Below are positions 6,396 to 13,413 of a stretch of 14,456 bases of DNA, in pieces. The first letter of the stretch is position 1, and the number at the start of each line of letters is the position of its first letter. This stretch comes from Gemmatimonadota bacterium (GTDB taxonomy: Bacteria > Gemmatimonadota > Gemmatimonadetes > Longimicrobiales > Longimicrobiaceae). A model generated the notes under the pieces. The model did not search any database. It saw only the letters and a list, made by a program, of their open reading frames with translations, and had not been told where the DNA came from. Where the stretch lies: the NCBI GenBank assembly GCA_019348475.1, contig JAHWJJ010000049.1, positions 1-14,456 on the forward strand, in the 5' to 3' direction. The translations under genes were made by a program, and so were the position numbers.

Positions 6396-6798
6396 CGAGA
6401 TCTTCGAAGAAGCCGGCGCGGTCCGCGCGCGGATGCGGCGGGAGCGTCCGCAGGAGCCGCGCGCCGTCGGCGCACGCTACGATGCATCCACCAACCGGGT
6501 GCTGGTGGAACTGAACAACGGATGCGTCTTCGGGTTCCCCGTCTGGATGGTGCCCGGAACCAGCCGCGCCACGCCGCAGGAGCTGGAGAACGTCAGCGTG
6601 CAGGCCCACGGCGAGGCGATCGCCTGGGAAGAGCTGAACGCCGACACCAACGTGAACGGGCTGATCCTGGAGGTGCTGCACGTTCGGGACTGGGCGGCCA
6701 GGTACCTGGGCTCGCTCACCTCGCCCGCGAAGTCGGCGGCAGCCCGCGAAAACGGCAAGAAGGGCGGACGTCCGAAGAAGCGGGCGAACGGGGAATAG
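6376..6798 (+). CDS. DUF2442-like protein with basic, AT-hook-like tail
   Basis: This protein has 140 residues. Residues about 28-98 match the DUF2442 pattern: RVLVELNNGCVFGFPVWMV, then a segment with the AIAWEELNADTNVNGLIL signature (81-98) that typically ends this domain. The C-terminus (about 118-139) is a basic, low-complexity tail containing KKGGRPKK (128-135), similar to an AT-hook core, which suggests DNA binding. The ATG at 6376 is preceded by GGAG with nine bases of spacing. The longer frame from 6307 would run inside the upstream gene and lacks support. The gene overlaps the DUF4160-like gene by 20 bp, so the two are surely co-expressed. If the pair regulates itself, the AT-rich patch before 6141 is the obvious target. 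The specific function is unknown. Confidence 0.8.
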   Translation: MPGLTLDEIFEEAGAVRARMRRERPQEPRAVGARYDASTNRVLVELNNGCVFGFPVWMVPGTSRATPQELENVSVQAHGEAIAWEELNADTNVNGLILEVLHVRDWAARYLGSLTSPAKSAAARENGKKGGRPKKRANGE

Positions 6799-6903
6799 GG
6801 CGTAGAACGCACGCTCGCGCGGCATCCCGCCCCTCGCGGATGGCCGCAGGCCCGGAGCCGGCGCAACGAGCCGCCAACGTTCGCGACGCAGGGCACGGCA
6901 CCC

Positions 6904-6927
6904 GGCGCGCGGCACAGGCCGCGCGCC
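6904..6927. terminator. Strong GC hairpin after the DUF4160/DUF2442 pair
   Basis: Perfect 10-bp arms GGCGCGCGGC (6904-6913) and GCCGCGCGCC (6918-6927) enclose an ACAG tetraloop; the stem can be extended by three G-C pairs with one bulged base. It lies about 105 bp after the DUF2442 stop and just before the promoter of the next gene. No T-run follows, so efficient intrinsic termination is uncertain. Confidence 0.45.
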
Positions 6928-6961
6928 TGGGGACACAAAAGTTTACGCGTGCGCATTTTCT

Positions 6962-6990
6962 TTGCACCGGGACGGGGGCACGCCTATACT
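6962..6990 (+). promoter_or_regulatory. Sigma70-like promoter of the PAS4-GGDEF-EAL gene
   Basis: TATACT (6985-6990) matches the -10 consensus at 5 of 6 positions. TTGCAC (6962-6967) lies 17 bp upstream; alternatively TTTGCA (6961-6966) matches 4 of 6 with an 18-bp spacer. The predicted start near 6997 leaves a leader of about 63 nt to the ATG at 7060. It also argues against translation starting at the upstream ATG at 6949. Confidence 0.55.
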
Positions 6991-7059
6991 GCGTACGGGC
7001 CACCCCAAATTTCCGGCTTCTTCGGCAGCGGCGCGGCCGCGTGCGCGCCCATCCCGGCC

Positions 7060-10000
7060 ATGAACACCGCCCTTCCGCCCGGCCTCTATCTTCATGACCT
7101 CCTTCGCCACCAGGCGGAGGAGCATCTGGGCTCGCTGGAAAGCCTTCCCGAGGCGTGGCACCGCTTTCTGGAGGCCGTGGACGCCGAGTACCGCCGCGCC
7201 GAGGAGTGGGGGCCGGCGCTGCGGGAGCACGCCGAGCCCGGCGGCCGCGACCTGCTGGACCGCTTCTACCGCCTGCAGAGCGACGTCGCCGAGCTGGACC
7301 GCGCCGCCGGGGCACTGCGCGAAAGCGACCGCCAGTTCCGCGAGCTGGCCGAGACCGTCGCCGCCGCCACGTTCGTCTTTCAGGGCACCCGCTTTCGCTA
7401 CGTGAACGCGGCGGCCGAAAAGCTCACCGGCTACACCCGCGACGAGCTGCTCGCCCTGCGCTTCTGGGACATCGTGCACCCCGAGCACCGCGACCTGGTG
7501 CGCGAGCGCGGCCTGGCCCGGCAGCGCGGCGAGGCCGTTCCCCCCCGCTACGAGTTCAGGATCCTGCGCAAGGACGGCAGCGAGCGCTGGGTAGACTTCA
7601 CCGCGGGCAGGGTGGAGTACCACGGCGAGCCCGCCGGCCTGGGCACCGCCTTCGACATCACCGACTACAAGAAGGCCGGCGAGGCGCTGCAGCGGCAGGC
7701 GCTGGTGTTCGACAGCCTGTACGACGCGGTGATGATCACCGACCTGGACGGGCTGCTGGTGGCGTGGAACCCGGCCGCCGAGCGCGTCTACGGGTGGAGG
7801 CGCGACGAGGCGCTGGGGCGCGGGCCGGAGCTGTGGCTGGGGCGCGAGGGGGCGCACGAGGTGGGGCGCGCCGTGTTCGACGCGCTGGACCGGGAGGGCC
7901 GCTGGCAGGGGGAGATCCGTTTTACTCGCAAGGACGGCACGCCCGGCGTCTCCGAGACCCTGGTGGTTCCCCTGCTGGACGCGCAGGGCCGGCGGGTGGG
8001 CGCCGTGGGCGTGAACCGAGACGTCACCGACCGCGCGCGGGCGGAGGAGGAGCTGCGCCGCAGCGAAGAGCGGTATCGGCTGATGGTGGCCGGGAGCGAG
8101 CAGGTGTTCTTTTACGTCCACGACACGGAGGGACGCTTCGAGTACCTGTCTCCCTCGCTGCGCACCGTGCTGGGGTACGACCCCCAGGCGCTGCTGGGCA
8201 AGCCGTATCACGTGCTGCTCACGGCGGACGAGGCCAACGTGGGGCAGGTGGACGGGGGGACGGCGAACGCCCTGGGGTCGCCGGGCGACCTGTCCAACTA
8301 CACCGCCGAGGTACGCCACGCGGACGGTCGCACCCTTGTGCTGGAGCTGGCGGAGACGGCGCTGGTGCAGGACGGCCGCGTCCGCGGCGTGCAGGGGTTT
8401 GCGCGCGACATCACCCCGCGGCGCGCGGCGGAGCGGGCGCTGCGGGAGAGCGAGGCCCGCTACCGCACGCTCTTCGAGGAGTCGCGAGACGCCATCTACA
8501 TCACCACCGTGGACGGCCGCTTCGTGGACGTGAACCACGCGCTGGTGGAGCTTTTCGGATACTCGCGCGAGGAGCTGCTGGCGGGCACCTCCGGCGACCT
8601 GTACGTCAATCCCGCGGACCGGCAGCGGTTTCGCGACGAGATCGCCCGCGCGGGCTACGTGCGCGACTACGAGGTGCGGCTGCTGCGCCGCGGCGGCGAG
8701 GCCATCGACGCCCTGGTCTCCGCCTCCGCGCGCCGCGCGCCCGACGGCACCCTGCTGGGCTTCCAGGGCATCATCCACGACATCAGCGAGCGCAAGCGGG
8801 CCGAGGCGCAGCTGGCGCACGGCGCGCTGCACGACGCCCTGACCGGCCTTCCCAACCGAATCCTCTTCGTGGACCGCCTGCGGCACGCGGCCGAGCGCGT
8901 GCGCCGCGGCGACGATGCGGCGGCGGCCGTCCTGTTCCTGGACCTGGACCGCTTCAAGGTGGTCAACGATTCGCTGGGCCATGGCCTGGGCGACCGCATG
9001 CTGCGCGAGTGCGCGCAGCGGCTGGAGGCGGCGCTGCGCCCCGGCGACACGCTGTCGCGCTTTGGCGGCGACGAGTTCACCGTGCTGCTGGAGGGGATCA
9101 GCGGCCCGCTGGAGGCCACGCACGTGGCCGAGCGGCTGCTGGAGGCGGTGGCGCGGCCGTTCACGCTGGATTCGCACGAGGTGTTCGCCACAGCCAGCGT
9201 GGGGCTGGCGCTGGCCACGCCCGGCGACGAGGGCGCCGAGGAACTGCTGCGCAACGCCGACGCGGCGCTCAGCCGCGCAAAGGTGCTGGGGAAGAACCGC
9301 CTGGAGGTGTTTGACCGGGCCATGCACGCCCAGGCCATGTCGCGGCTGCGGCTGGAGAGCGACCTGCGGCGCGCGCTGGAGCGCGGCGAGTTCCGGCTGG
9401 TGTACCAGCCCATCGTCACGCTGGACACGGGGCGCATCGACGGCTTCGAGGCGCTGATGCGCTGGAGCCACCCCGAGCGCGGCGACATTCCGCCGGACGG
9501 CTTCATCCCCATCGCCGAAGAAACGGGGCTCATCGTGCCGCTGGGGCTGTGGGCGATCGACGAGTGCTGCAGCCAGGTGCAGCGCTGGACGGCGGCCGGG
9601 CACGACGCCCTCACCATCTCCGCCAACCTCTCGGCCCGCCAGTTCACCGGGCCGGACCTGGCGGAGCACCTGGCGCGCACGCTGCAGTCGTGCGGGGTGC
9701 CCGCCCACCGCTTCAAGTTCGAGATCACCGAAAGCGTGCTGCTGGAGCAGGAGGAGCCCGCGGCGGGCACGCTGCGGCGCCTGCGCGAGATGGGCGTGGT
9801 GCTGTGCCTCGATGACTTCGGCACCGGCTACTCGTCGCTGGGGTACCTGCACCGCTTTCCGCTGGACGTGGTAAAGATCGACCGGTCGTTCGTGAGCCGC
9901 ATGGACCGCGACGGCCGCAGCGCGCAACTGGTGCACGCCATCGTGAACCTTGCGCGCAACCTGCGGGTGGACGTGGTGGCCGAGGGGGTGGAGACGCGCG

Positions 10001-10116
10001 AGCAGCTGGCGGCGCTGCGCGGCATGGGGTGCGACTACGCGCAGGGCTTCCTGTTCGCCGAGCCGCTGAGCGAGGAACGGGTGGCGCGGATGCTCGCGTC
10101 CAGGCCGCAGTGGTGA
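7060..10116 (+). CDS. PAS(x4)-GGDEF-EAL cyclic di-GMP signalling protein
   Basis: This is a 1018-residue protein. After an 85-residue helical N-terminus come four PAS domains at about 86-207, 214-331, 335-461 and 462-585. Each ends in the typical D[IV]T/S linker (DITDYKKA, DVTDRARAE, DITPRRAAE, DISERKRAE). The GGDEF domain (about 590-747) has DLDRFKVVNDSLGH and GGDEF at 669-673. It has the inhibitory RxxD site as RPGD (660-663), so feedback by cyclic di-GMP is expected. The EAL domain (about 765-1010) keeps EAL 797-799, NLSARQF, EITES, DDFGTGYSS (Asp918-Asp919), VKIDRSF, VAEGVE and AQGFLF. Both activities could therefore be retained. No membrane segment or signal peptide is visible, so sensing is probably cytoplasmic. 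The start was chosen because a promoter lies at 6962-6990, inside the longer frame. No Shine-Dalgarno sequence is seen. Confidence 0.92.
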   Translation: MNTALPPGLYLHDLLRHQAEEHLGSLESLPEAWHRFLEAVDAEYRRAEEWGPALREHAEPGGRDLLDRFYRLQSDVAELDRAAGALRESDRQFRELAETVAAATFVFQGTRFRYVNAAAEKLTGYTRDELLALRFWDIVHPEHRDLVRERGLARQRGEAVPPRYEFRILRKDGSERWVDFTAGRVEYHGEPAGLGTAFDITDYKKAGEALQRQALVFDSLYDAVMITDLDGLLVAWNPAAERVYGWRRDEALGRGPELWLGREGAHEVGRAVFDALDREGRWQGEIRFTRKDGTPGVSETLVVPLLDAQGRRVGAVGVNRDVTDRARAEEELRRSEERYRLMVAGSEQVFFYVHDTEGRFEYLSPSLRTVLGYDPQALLGKPYHVLLTADEANVGQVDGGTANALGSPGDLSNYTAEVRHADGRTLVLELAETALVQDGRVRGVQGFARDITPRRAAERALRESEARYRTLFEESRDAIYITTVDGRFVDVNHALVELFGYSREELLAGTSGDLYVNPADRQRFRDEIARAGYVRDYEVRLLRRGGEAIDALVSASARRAPDGTLLGFQGIIHDISERKRAEAQLAHGALHDALTGLPNRILFVDRLRHAAERVRRGDDAAAAVLFLDLDRFKVVNDSLGHGLGDRMLRECAQRLEAALRPGDTLSRFGGDEFTVLLEGISGPLEATHVAERLLEAVARPFTLDSHEVFATASVGLALATPGDEGAEELLRNADAALSRAKVLGKNRLEVFDRAMHAQAMSRLRLESDLRRALERGEFRLVYQPIVTLDTGRIDGFEALMRWSHPERGDIPPDGFIPIAEETGLIVPLGLWAIDECCSQVQRWTAAGHDALTISANLSARQFTGPDLAEHLARTLQSCGVPAHRFKFEITESVLLEQEEPAAGTLRRLREMGVVLCLDDFGTGYSSLGYLHRFPLDVVKIDRSFVSRMDRDGRSAQLVHAIVNLARNLRVDVVAEGVETREQLAALRGMGCDYAQGFLFAEPLSEERVARMLASRPQW

Positions 10117-10141
10117 CTTCGGAGCAGATCGGATCCAGAAA

Positions 10142-10188
10142 GAGGCCTCACCCGCAACGACCGGCCCGACGGAGTCGCAGGAGGCCTT
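10142..10188. terminator. Inverted repeat between convergent genes, candidate bidirectional terminator
   Basis: AGGCCTC (10143-10149) and GAGGCCT (10181-10187) are perfect 7-bp arms, extendable by one G-T pair. A nested CGAC/GTCG pair (10158-10161, 10174-10177) lies within the loop. It sits midway between the rightward GGDEF-EAL gene and the leftward TPR gene. A T/C-rich stretch (TTCCTGTCTTCCCTGT) follows on the plus strand. The 31-nt loop is long for a classic terminator. Confidence 0.4.
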
Positions 10189-10201
10189 CCTGTCTTCCCT
10201 G

Positions 10202-11035
10202 TCAGCGATGCTCGAAGCGCAGCGTCAGCAGCTCCACGGTGCCGGCGCTGCCTGCGGAGCGCGCCAGGGCCAGGCCGTCGCGGTAGTGCGACCCGGCGCG
10301 GATGGGGTCCTCGCCGTCGTAGGCGATCTCGCCGAGAAGGTGGTGGCACTGCACCTGGCGCAGCACGTCGCCGGTGCGGGTGAACGCGCGCACGCAATCC
10401 GCCAGCCGGGTGCGCGCGTCGTTGCGGCGCCCGCGCGCCAGGTGCGCCATCCCCGCCGCAAACCCGCCGATGGCGGTCAGGTAGTCGTCCTTCATCCGCC
10501 GCCCCGCCCGCAGCGCCTCCGCCCCCGCCCGCTCCGCCTCGTGCAGCCGCCCCAGCGCCAGCAGAGCGGCGGAGCGGTTCGCCAGCAGCAGGGTGCGGTC
10601 GCGATCGTCCCCCACCGGGCCCGCGTCCTCCGCCGCGCGCATGCCGTCATACGCCGCGGGATGGTCCCCGCGGACGCCCGCGACCACGGCACGCCCCAGC
10701 ATCGCCCGAAAGCGGGCGGGCGGCGCGGCATCGCCCTCCAGCACGCGGCGGTAGAGCGCATCCGCCTCGTCCAGGTTCCCCGAAAGGAGCGCGACCGCCG
10801 CGAGTTCGCCCATGGCATCCGCCTCGCCATCCGCCGACCGCGCCTCCAGGGCCTGCGCGGCGGCGTGCTCCGCGGCGCAGCGGGCGGCGGGCCAGTCTGC
10901 CCGTACGCGCGCGGCGGCCGCCTGGCCCAGCACCCCCTCCGTCCACGCGATGAATGGAGGGAAGAACCCGCCCGGGTAGAGGGGTGAGATGGCCAGCCAG
11001 GGGTGGGGAAGGAGCACGGGGGCGGAGGCGAGCAT
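10202..11035 (-). CDS. Tetratricopeptide-repeat-type protein
   Basis: The protein has 277 residues and from about residue 45 to the end consists of Ala/Leu-rich paired helices typical of TPR repeats: LLSGNLDEADALYRRVLE, LLALGRLHEAERAGAEAL, LARGRRNDARTRLADCV, then a GEIAYDGEDPIRAGSHYRDG segment. TPR proteins act as protein-protein scaffolds; the partner is unknown. The N-terminus is hydrophobic (MLASAPVLLPHPWLAISPLY). In-frame codons before this ATG encode more hydrophobic residues (PILATVILT), as if a signal or anchor segment began earlier. However, no ATG, GTG or TTG is found in frame before the stop at 11177-11179. No Shine-Dalgarno sequence precedes 11035. The gene may use a rare CTG start or be N-terminally truncated. 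Confidence 0.7.
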   Translation of the reverse strand: MLASAPVLLPHPWLAISPLYPGGFFPPFIAWTEGVLGQAAAARVRADWPAARCAAEHAAAQALEARSADGEADAMGELAAVALLSGNLDEADALYRRVLEGDAAPPARFRAMLGRAVVAGVRGDHPAAYDGMRAAEDAGPVGDDRDRTLLLANRSAALLALGRLHEAERAGAEALRAGRRMKDDYLTAIGGFAAGMAHLARGRRNDARTRLADCVRAFTRTGDVLRQVQCHHLLGEIAYDGEDPIRAGSHYRDGLALARSAGSAGTVELLTLRFEHR

Positions 11036-11468
11036 CGTCAGGATGACGGTAGCGAGGATCGGCCGGCCGCGGCGCGGGACCGGTGCCCGCGCCCCCAGCG
11101 TGCGCGGATCACCCGTTGCGGTGGGGGTCGGCCCCGGCGCTCCCGGTCGTCGATGCCGCGCTCGGGCTCGCGAGATTCAGATAGGCGCCGCCCTGCTGAA
11201 GCGCTCGCCCTCTGGAACCACCGGAATGTCCTCGAGCTCGTCGTTCGGCCGGTCGGGCGGGGTGCGGTGGATGGAGCGCACGTCGTACGCCGTGCGCCCG
11301 GTCCGGTGCCCCTCGTCCCTGTGATCGCGTTCAGGTCCGCATCAACGAGAAGATGGAACGGCGGCAAGATGCATGCGCGCCGGCACCGCCGCCGTGACGG
11401 CCCGCCTGGCGCAGAAGTACGGCTTTCCACGTCGATCACGCCGTCCTGCTGCAGGGCGCCCCCGCGCG
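11036..11468. other. 433-bp region without an intact gene, probably decayed coding DNA
   Basis: No frame here gives a convincing complete protein. Short coding-like pieces are seen on both strands: a minus-strand C-terminal-looking piece (11177-11341), and plus-strand pieces reading DRVQVRINEKMERRQ (from 11323), then TARLAQKYGF and VDHAVLLQGAPA in different frames up to about 11465. The mixture suggests one or two degraded genes between the TPR gene and the thioesterase gene. Confidence 0.5.
11177..11341 (-). pseudogene. Possible relict C-terminal coding fragment
   Basis: This 54-codon minus-strand stretch is open between two stops and has no ATG. Its translation, including GRTAYDVRSIHRTPPDRPN and DELEDIPVVPEGERF, has a balanced mix of acidic and hydrophobic residues, unlike the Arg/Pro/Ala-rich shadow frames nearby. 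It ends at the stop that also precedes the TPR reading frame in the same phase. I do not recognise the family. It could be the end of a frameshifted gene or chance. Confidence 0.3.
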
Positions 11469-12023
11469 TCAGCCGCCGCCCGCGGGAGGGGTGCGGGGGC
11501 GGCGACGGCTCAGGCGCTCTTCGCGGCGCCGCCGGCCGTCGGCCTGGCGGCGCTTTTCTTCGTCGGTCTCCGGCAGCACCGGCGGCACGCGTGCGGGGCG
11601 GCCCTGGTCGTCCAGCGCCACGAACGTGGCGTAGCAGGTGTTGGTGTGCCGCTCCGCTCCGGTGATGGGGTTCTGCGCCATCACCCGCACCCCGATTTCC
11701 ATGCTGGTGTTGCCGGTAAAGTTGACGGACGCGTGCGCGATCACCAGCTCGCCGATGTAGATGGGCTCGTTGAACTCCACCTCGTCGAAGCTCTTGGTCA
11801 CCACCGGCCGCCCGGCGTGCTTCATGGCGCAGAACGCCGCCGCGCGGTCGATGAACCCCAGCAGCACGCCCCCGAACAGCGTCCCGGCCACGTTCTGGCT
11901 CTGCGGCTCCGCCAGGTCCGCGAAGGTGACCTGCGACTGGCGCACGGGCCGCGGCAACGCCGGGTCGGGCGGCGGCGTGTGAAGGTAGATCTCGACGGGG
12001 CGGATCATCCGGTTGGGTGGCAT
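11469..12023 (-). CDS. Hotdog-fold acyl-CoA thioesterase (YciA/ACOT type)
   Basis: This protein has 184 residues. Residues about 28-150 form a single hotdog domain: QVTFADLAEPQSQNVAGTLF, then GGVLLGFIDRAAAFCAMKHA, then SFDEVEFNEPIYIGELVIA and the strand pair ASVNFTGNTSMEIGVRVMAQ. Asn44 and Asp59 correspond to conserved residues around the catalytic helix. The family hydrolyses acyl-CoA to free acid and CoA in the cytoplasm; substrate length cannot be told from sequence. Unusually, the C-terminus (about 152-184) is Arg/Glu-rich and then Pro/Gly-rich, probably disordered. The start could be the ATG at 12023 or the in-frame ATG at 12008; neither has a Shine-Dalgarno sequence. The GTGCGAAA array lies immediately upstream, separating it from the glycerate kinase gene by about 46 bp. 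Co-transcription with that gene is possible. Confidence 0.88.
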   Translation of the reverse strand: MPPNRMIRPVEIYLHTPPPDPALPRPVRQSQVTFADLAEPQSQNVAGTLFGGVLLGFIDRAAAFCAMKHAGRPVVTKSFDEVEFNEPIYIGELVIAHASVNFTGNTSMEIGVRVMAQNPITGAERHTNTCYATFVALDDQGRPARVPPVLPETDEEKRRQADGRRRREERLSRRRPRTPPAGGG

Positions 12024-12025
12024 GC

Positions 12026-12065
12026 GTGCGAAAGTGCGAAAGTGCGAAAGTGCGAAAGTGCGAAG
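12026..12065. repeat. Octamer tandem repeat GTGCGAAA, five units
   Basis: Four identical GTGCGAAA units (12026-12057) are followed by GTGCGAAG (12058-12065). The array fills nearly the whole gap between the thioesterase start (12023) and the glycerate kinase stop (12070-12072). Unit length matches the TTCACCCG arrays, but the sequence is unrelated. No spacers are present. Confidence 0.92.
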
Positions 12066-12069
12066 CGGT

Positions 12070-13413
12070 TCAACTCGCGGTGTCGACTCGGGCCCTCGGA
12101 TCCACCAGCACCAGCACGAGGTCGTTGACGTTCGTGCCCGTGGGGCCGGTGACGATCAGGTCGCCCGCGGCGCGCAGGAACGGGTGCGCGTGGTGGCGGC
12201 GCAGCGCGTGGCGGGCGTCCAGCCCGGCGGCGGGGCCGCGCGCGGCCGTGCCGCCGTCCGCGAACGCGCCGGCCGCGTTCGTGGGGCCGTCCGTGCCGTC
12301 GGTTCCCATCGCCGCTGCAAGCACGCCCTCCACCCCTTCCAGGCCGATCGCCAGCGCGAGCGCGAGCTCCTGGTTGCGCCCGCCCTGGCCGTCCCCTCGC
12401 ACCGTCACCGTCGTCTCGCCCCCCAGCAGCAGCGCGAGCGGCGCATCCGCGTCCTCCGCGACCGCTTCCATCGCCAGCTGGGCCACCTGCTCGCCCACCG
12501 TGCTCGCCTCCCCCTCCAGGTCGTCGGCCACGATCCGGGCGCGGTACCCCCGCCGCTCCGCCTCGCGCGCGGCGCCCGCCAGCGCGTCGCGGTTCTGCGC
12601 GACGACGTGGACGGACGCGCGGTGGAACGCCGCGTCCCCGGGCTTCGGCGTCTCCGGGCGAGGGCCCGCGTCCCCGGCCCACAGGTGCGCGAGCACGGCC
12701 GGCGGCGGCCGGATGTCGCAGGACCGCAGCACCTCCAGCGCATCCGCGTACGTCGTGCGGTCCGGCGCGGTGGGGCCGGAGGCGATCACGTCCATCGCGC
12801 CGCCGACCACGTCGCAGACGGCGAGCGTCACCACGCGCGCCGGGGCCGCCGCCCGCGCCAACCCGCCGCCGCCGATGCGCGACAGGTGCTTGCGGACGGC
12901 GTTGATCTCGTGGATCGAGGCGCCGGAGCGGAGCAGCGCGTCCGTTACCGCCTGAAGATCGCTGAGGGAGACGCCGCGCACCGGCGCCGGCCAGAGCGCC
13001 GAGGCGCCGCCGGAAAGGAGGCAGAGCACCAGGTCGCGCGGGCCGGCCTGCCGCGCCATCCGCAGCGCCTCCGCGGCGCCCGCCATCCCGCGCGTGTCGG
13101 GAACGGGATGCGCCGCCTCCCACACGTCGATTCGCGGCAGATCGGCGCCGTGCCGGTCCTTCGTGGTGACGGTCCCTGCCGCGATGCGCTCCCCCAGAAC
13201 GTCCAGCGCGCCGGCCGCCATCCCCGCCGCCGCCTTTCCCGCGCCGATCAGCAGAACGCGGTCGATGGACGTGAGATCGACCTCCTCCGCCGCCGCCACG
13301 GTCAGCCGGTGCCCGTCCAGGTCCAGGGCGCGCACCACGGCGGCGCGCGCGTCCGCGGCGGCGACGGCGGCGCGCAGGATGGCGCGGGCGTCTTCGCGGA
13401 GCGGGCGCGTCAT
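12070..13413 (-). CDS. Glycerate kinase, DUF4147/MOFRL (GckA/TtuD) type
   Basis: This 447-residue kinase phosphorylates D-glycerate with ATP; the family normally yields 2-phosphoglycerate, feeding lower glycolysis. The N-terminal DUF4147 domain (about 5-250) contains LLIGAGKAAAGM (54-65), the glycine-rich LLSGGASAL (132-140), NAVRKHLSRIGGGGLA (171-186) and DVVGG with ASGPT (201-215). The C-terminal MOFRL domain (about 320-440) carries LLGGETTVTVRGDGQGGRNQ (329-348), GTDGTDGPTNAAGAFAD (370-386) and TGPTGTN (422-428). All the main family motifs are intact and length is typical. The ATG at 13413 overlaps the TGA of the upstream dehydrogenase gene as ATGA, a 4-nt overlap, so the two are translationally coupled. 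A longer open frame upstream belongs to the shadow of the dehydrogenase. Pairing with a hydroxypyruvate/glyoxylate reductase supports glycerate as substrate. Confidence 0.93.
   Translation of the reverse strand: MTRPLREDARAILRAAVAAADARAAVVRALDLDGHRLTVAAAEEVDLTSIDRVLLIGAGKAAAGMAAGALDVLGERIAAGTVTTKDRHGADLPRIDVWEAAHPVPDTRGMAGAAEALRMARQAGPRDLVLCLLSGGASALWPAPVRGVSLSDLQAVTDALLRSGASIHEINAVRKHLSRIGGGGLARAAAPARVVTLAVCDVVGGAMDVIASGPTAPDRTTYADALEVLRSCDIRPPPAVLAHLWAGDAGPRPETPKPGDAAFHRASVHVVAQNRDALAGAAREAERRGYRARIVADDLEGEASTVGEQVAQLAMEAVAEDADAPLALLLGGETTVTVRGDGQGGRNQELALALAIGLEGVEGVLAAAMGTDGTDGPTNAAGAFADGGTAARGPAAGLDARHALRRHHAHPFLRAAGDLIVTGPTGTNVNDLVLVLVDPRARVDTAS

Noticed and set aside
6943..9936. 997-codon minus-strand frame opposite the PAS4-GGDEF-EAL gene
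   Set aside because: It is rich in His, Gln, Val and Ala, as expected from the antisense of a GC-rich gene, and has no recognisable motif.
11038..11439. 133-codon minus-strand frame in the gene-free region
   Set aside because: It is Arg/Pro/Ser/Thr-rich with no motif, and better coding-like signals lie in other frames of the same stretch.
12026..12065. CRISPR array
   Set aside because: The repeats are only 8 bp, directly adjacent, without spacers and without cas genes nearby.
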